Part shown: in pieces, positions 62,345-64,000 of the stretch | Layout of the letters: each line of letters opens with the position of its first letter | Numbering within the stretch: the first letter of the stretch is position 1 | Source: Chlorophyllum brunneum | Taxonomy: Eukaryota > Basidiomycota > Agaricomycetes > Agaricales > Agaricaceae | Length of the DNA: 64,000 nt | NCBI GenBank assembly: GCA_963576785.1 | Contig: OY756147.1 | Span: 1,488,001-1,552,000 of the forward strand | Direction: 5' to 3' | Position numbers and translations under genes: made by a program | The notes under the pieces: model-generated | Seen by the model: the letters and a program-made list of their open reading frames with translations, nothing else | What the model was told of the DNA's origin: nothing | The model's database searches: none

Positions 62345-62798
62345 TTCTAATTTTTCTTCGTCGCGTCATTAATCCTATCTTCGACAATGCGATGACGCTG
62401 TATAATGGTCGCCGAGGACTTTTGGGCTTTGGTTGATATTTTGTAATTTATCTGGGTTTCTTAAAGTGATTCGTGAATACTGTACTGTAAGCTTTGTGAC
62501 CGACCGTTTATGCTCCGTTCCTTACGATCTGACGACCTCCTGTTTCTCTACTTCGAAGCTTGTACGTTACATTCCTGTATCAGTTGCTCGATGCCTCTAT
62601 CTCGGTAGATAGCTGTCAATGTGTTCAAATTAATGCCTCAGAAATGCGATTGCTGTGCATCGCGCAAGGATTGACTGTTACGTGACCTCTCTTGAGCAGG
62701 GTCAGGGACGCTTAGCTCGGGAATATCCCGCTCAACTATGATGACGCTCTGCAACGCCAGTTCTATTCAGGAGCTACGCCGTCATTCGCGCATTTAGG
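62345..62798. other. Intergenic region, convergent 3' ends
   Basis: Between the 3' ends of the F-box gene and the minus-strand DUF4246 gene. Nothing else seen. Confidence 0.6.
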
Positions 62799-64000
62799 TC
62801 AATGCTCACAAAGAGAAATGTGAGTGCTGGTGAAGTTCTTCTCTTGATACCCTACTACATATGCCTTCCTCTCTTCCATCAGCTCCTCCCTCAACTCCTT
62901 TGCCCGTTCTAAACTGATCGGGAAATCCTCGACATCCTGGACCACCTTGTCCCTCAACTCAGCAGGAAGTTTTGCTAGAGGGCTGGTATCTGAAGTGACT
63001 GTCTCTCCCCACCAATCGCGTCTCTGGCACGGAATATTCGCAGTGGATATGATCTTGATGTTTGGATCCACAAGGAATAGTGCGAGAATTTTACGGTGAC
63101 CAGACTGAGTCGGGTCGAGGAGTTCAAACGGCTGCACTTGGTGTTGAAGGATATTCGGGAACGTGACAAGTCTTCCTTCGCGAGCTTTGATGGAACCGAC
63201 TTCCTGAACTCCTGGAGCCCAGTTGCGAAGGCCGAAGATCTCATCGATCCAACTGTTGTCGTTCTGCTCGTAGGGAATACCAAGATGCATGTCCTCTACA
63301 TTGACTGCCTGACGAAAAGCGAGGCGGCTCGACGTAATGTTCTTGCAGTCATAGTAGTAGATGGCTGTAGCGCATATGTGCTCGTTCTATGTTGTAATGT
63401 TGTGAGGAGGGAATACGGAAGTTGGAGATAGTTCTCTTACTAGTTGGCCTTCGATATGCCATGTTCCACCATTATATTTTGGCTTCTCCGGAGTGAGATG
63501 GATATTCGCGAGCTTGACGATGACCTGTAAACCAGTGTCTCCGTAATCCCTCTTCAAGTCAACTGTTTGATCCTCAGGTGGAGGGGAAGGTGGGCAGAAT
63601 ACTCTAACATCCGGTTTGACGAGGAATCTTGACTTGTTGTCCCATTTCCATTCGTCGAGACGCTCATCATATTCATCCTCATCCTCGCCCTCCTCCTTCT
63701 TCGGACCCTCGTCTTCCACCCATTTGTCATAACTTGCATAGTCGTAATCGACGGACCCATACACAATCCGTCGCGAGGGGTCGAGTTCTCTCAGTGGAGT
63801 CAAAGTAGCATTCCACAAAGGAATGATACGATCCACGATCTTCTCGATGATGTGATAGACGTCCACGTGGTCTCTTGGATGGAGGTTATTGATGTAACTG
63901 ACTATCCTGTACGCAAGATTAGTCGGACCTGTCGATTGATGATCCGCTCGGGACTTACTTTGGGGTGTTAGCTGAGACGTCTATATCGCATGGTAGCCAC
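62799..64000 (-). CDS. DUF4246 protein, C-terminal part (runs off right edge)
   Basis: Partial gene; the N-terminus lies beyond 64000. The visible part begins near DVYHIIEKIVDRIIPLWNAT, after an intron at about 63867-63960. It continues through an acidic, Lys-rich loop (EDEGPKKEEGEDEDEYDE), LKRDYGDTGLQVIVKLANIH and the family core GGTWHIEGQ. One intron (about 63460-63390) leads to ICATAIYYYD, LAFRQAVNVED, GRLVTFPNILQHQVQPFEL and GHRKILALFLVDPNIKI. The C-terminus is EELMEERKAYVVGY and CEH. DUF4246 is a fungal family predicted to have a 2-oxoglutarate/Fe(II) dioxygenase-like fold. By that model WHIE would give the first His and an acidic ligand, LQHQV the second His, and GHRK the 2-oxoglutarate Arg; this assignment is inference. 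Confidence 0.85.

Overview
The window reads as nuclear DNA of a filamentous basidiomycete, most likely an Agaricomycete. Nearly every gene is split by many 45-70 nt GT-AG introns. The families are those common in mushroom-forming fungi: carbohydrate esterase 16 (CE16), TPR-CHAT proteins, F-box/LRR proteins, DUF4246, a bifunctional mitochondrial ARG5,6, and an O-methyltransferase with a long disordered tail. There are no operons, Shine-Dalgarno sites or CRISPR arrays, and I saw no tRNA or rRNA. All gene models were assembled by eye from reading frames and splice signals.

Left part (1-26 kb) is an accessory, sparsely coding region. It holds a complete multi-exon cytochrome P450 (2813-5186, minus), a decayed Ca2+/H+ exchanger relic (about 6600-7880, minus), a conserved fungal protein of unknown function (8123-8884, plus), and three paralogous CE16 acetylesterases, all on the minus strand (9059-10228, 18591-19727, 22091-23207). 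Between the esterases lie a hydrophilic protein (11178-12445), a TPR-CHAT caspase-like gene broken by several frameshifts (12798-16250) and a GGA-type VHS-GAT clathrin adaptor (16379-18065). An isoprenylcysteine methyltransferase follows at 25422-26249.

Middle part (26-53.4 kb) is dense housekeeping DNA, almost all on the minus strand. In order of position it holds a 564-residue disordered protein, a Bem46-type alpha/beta hydrolase, one plus-strand secreted hydrophobic protein (31346-32305), an F-box-like/LRR protein with a coiled-coil tail, UBC13, a giant RING-H2 protein (about 2387 residues), calcineurin A, ARG5,6 and a small basic coiled-coil protein. F-box-like, UBC13 and RING genes are direct neighbours, so 33.5-45.7 kb is a physical cluster of ubiquitin-pathway genes.

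Right part (53.4-64 kb) has a gene-poor stretch, a plus-strand O-methyltransferase with a long Ser/Pro-rich extension (56174-59835), a plus-strand F-box protein (60680-62344) and the C-terminal part of a DUF4246 protein running off the right edge (62799-64000, minus).

The points most worth a second look are the broken TPR-CHAT gene, the CE16 triplet with a shared promoter element in two copies, the giant RING-H2 gene next to UBC13, the repeated basic-SL motif in the methyltransferase tail, and an almost perfect 39-nt palindrome at 6201-6239.
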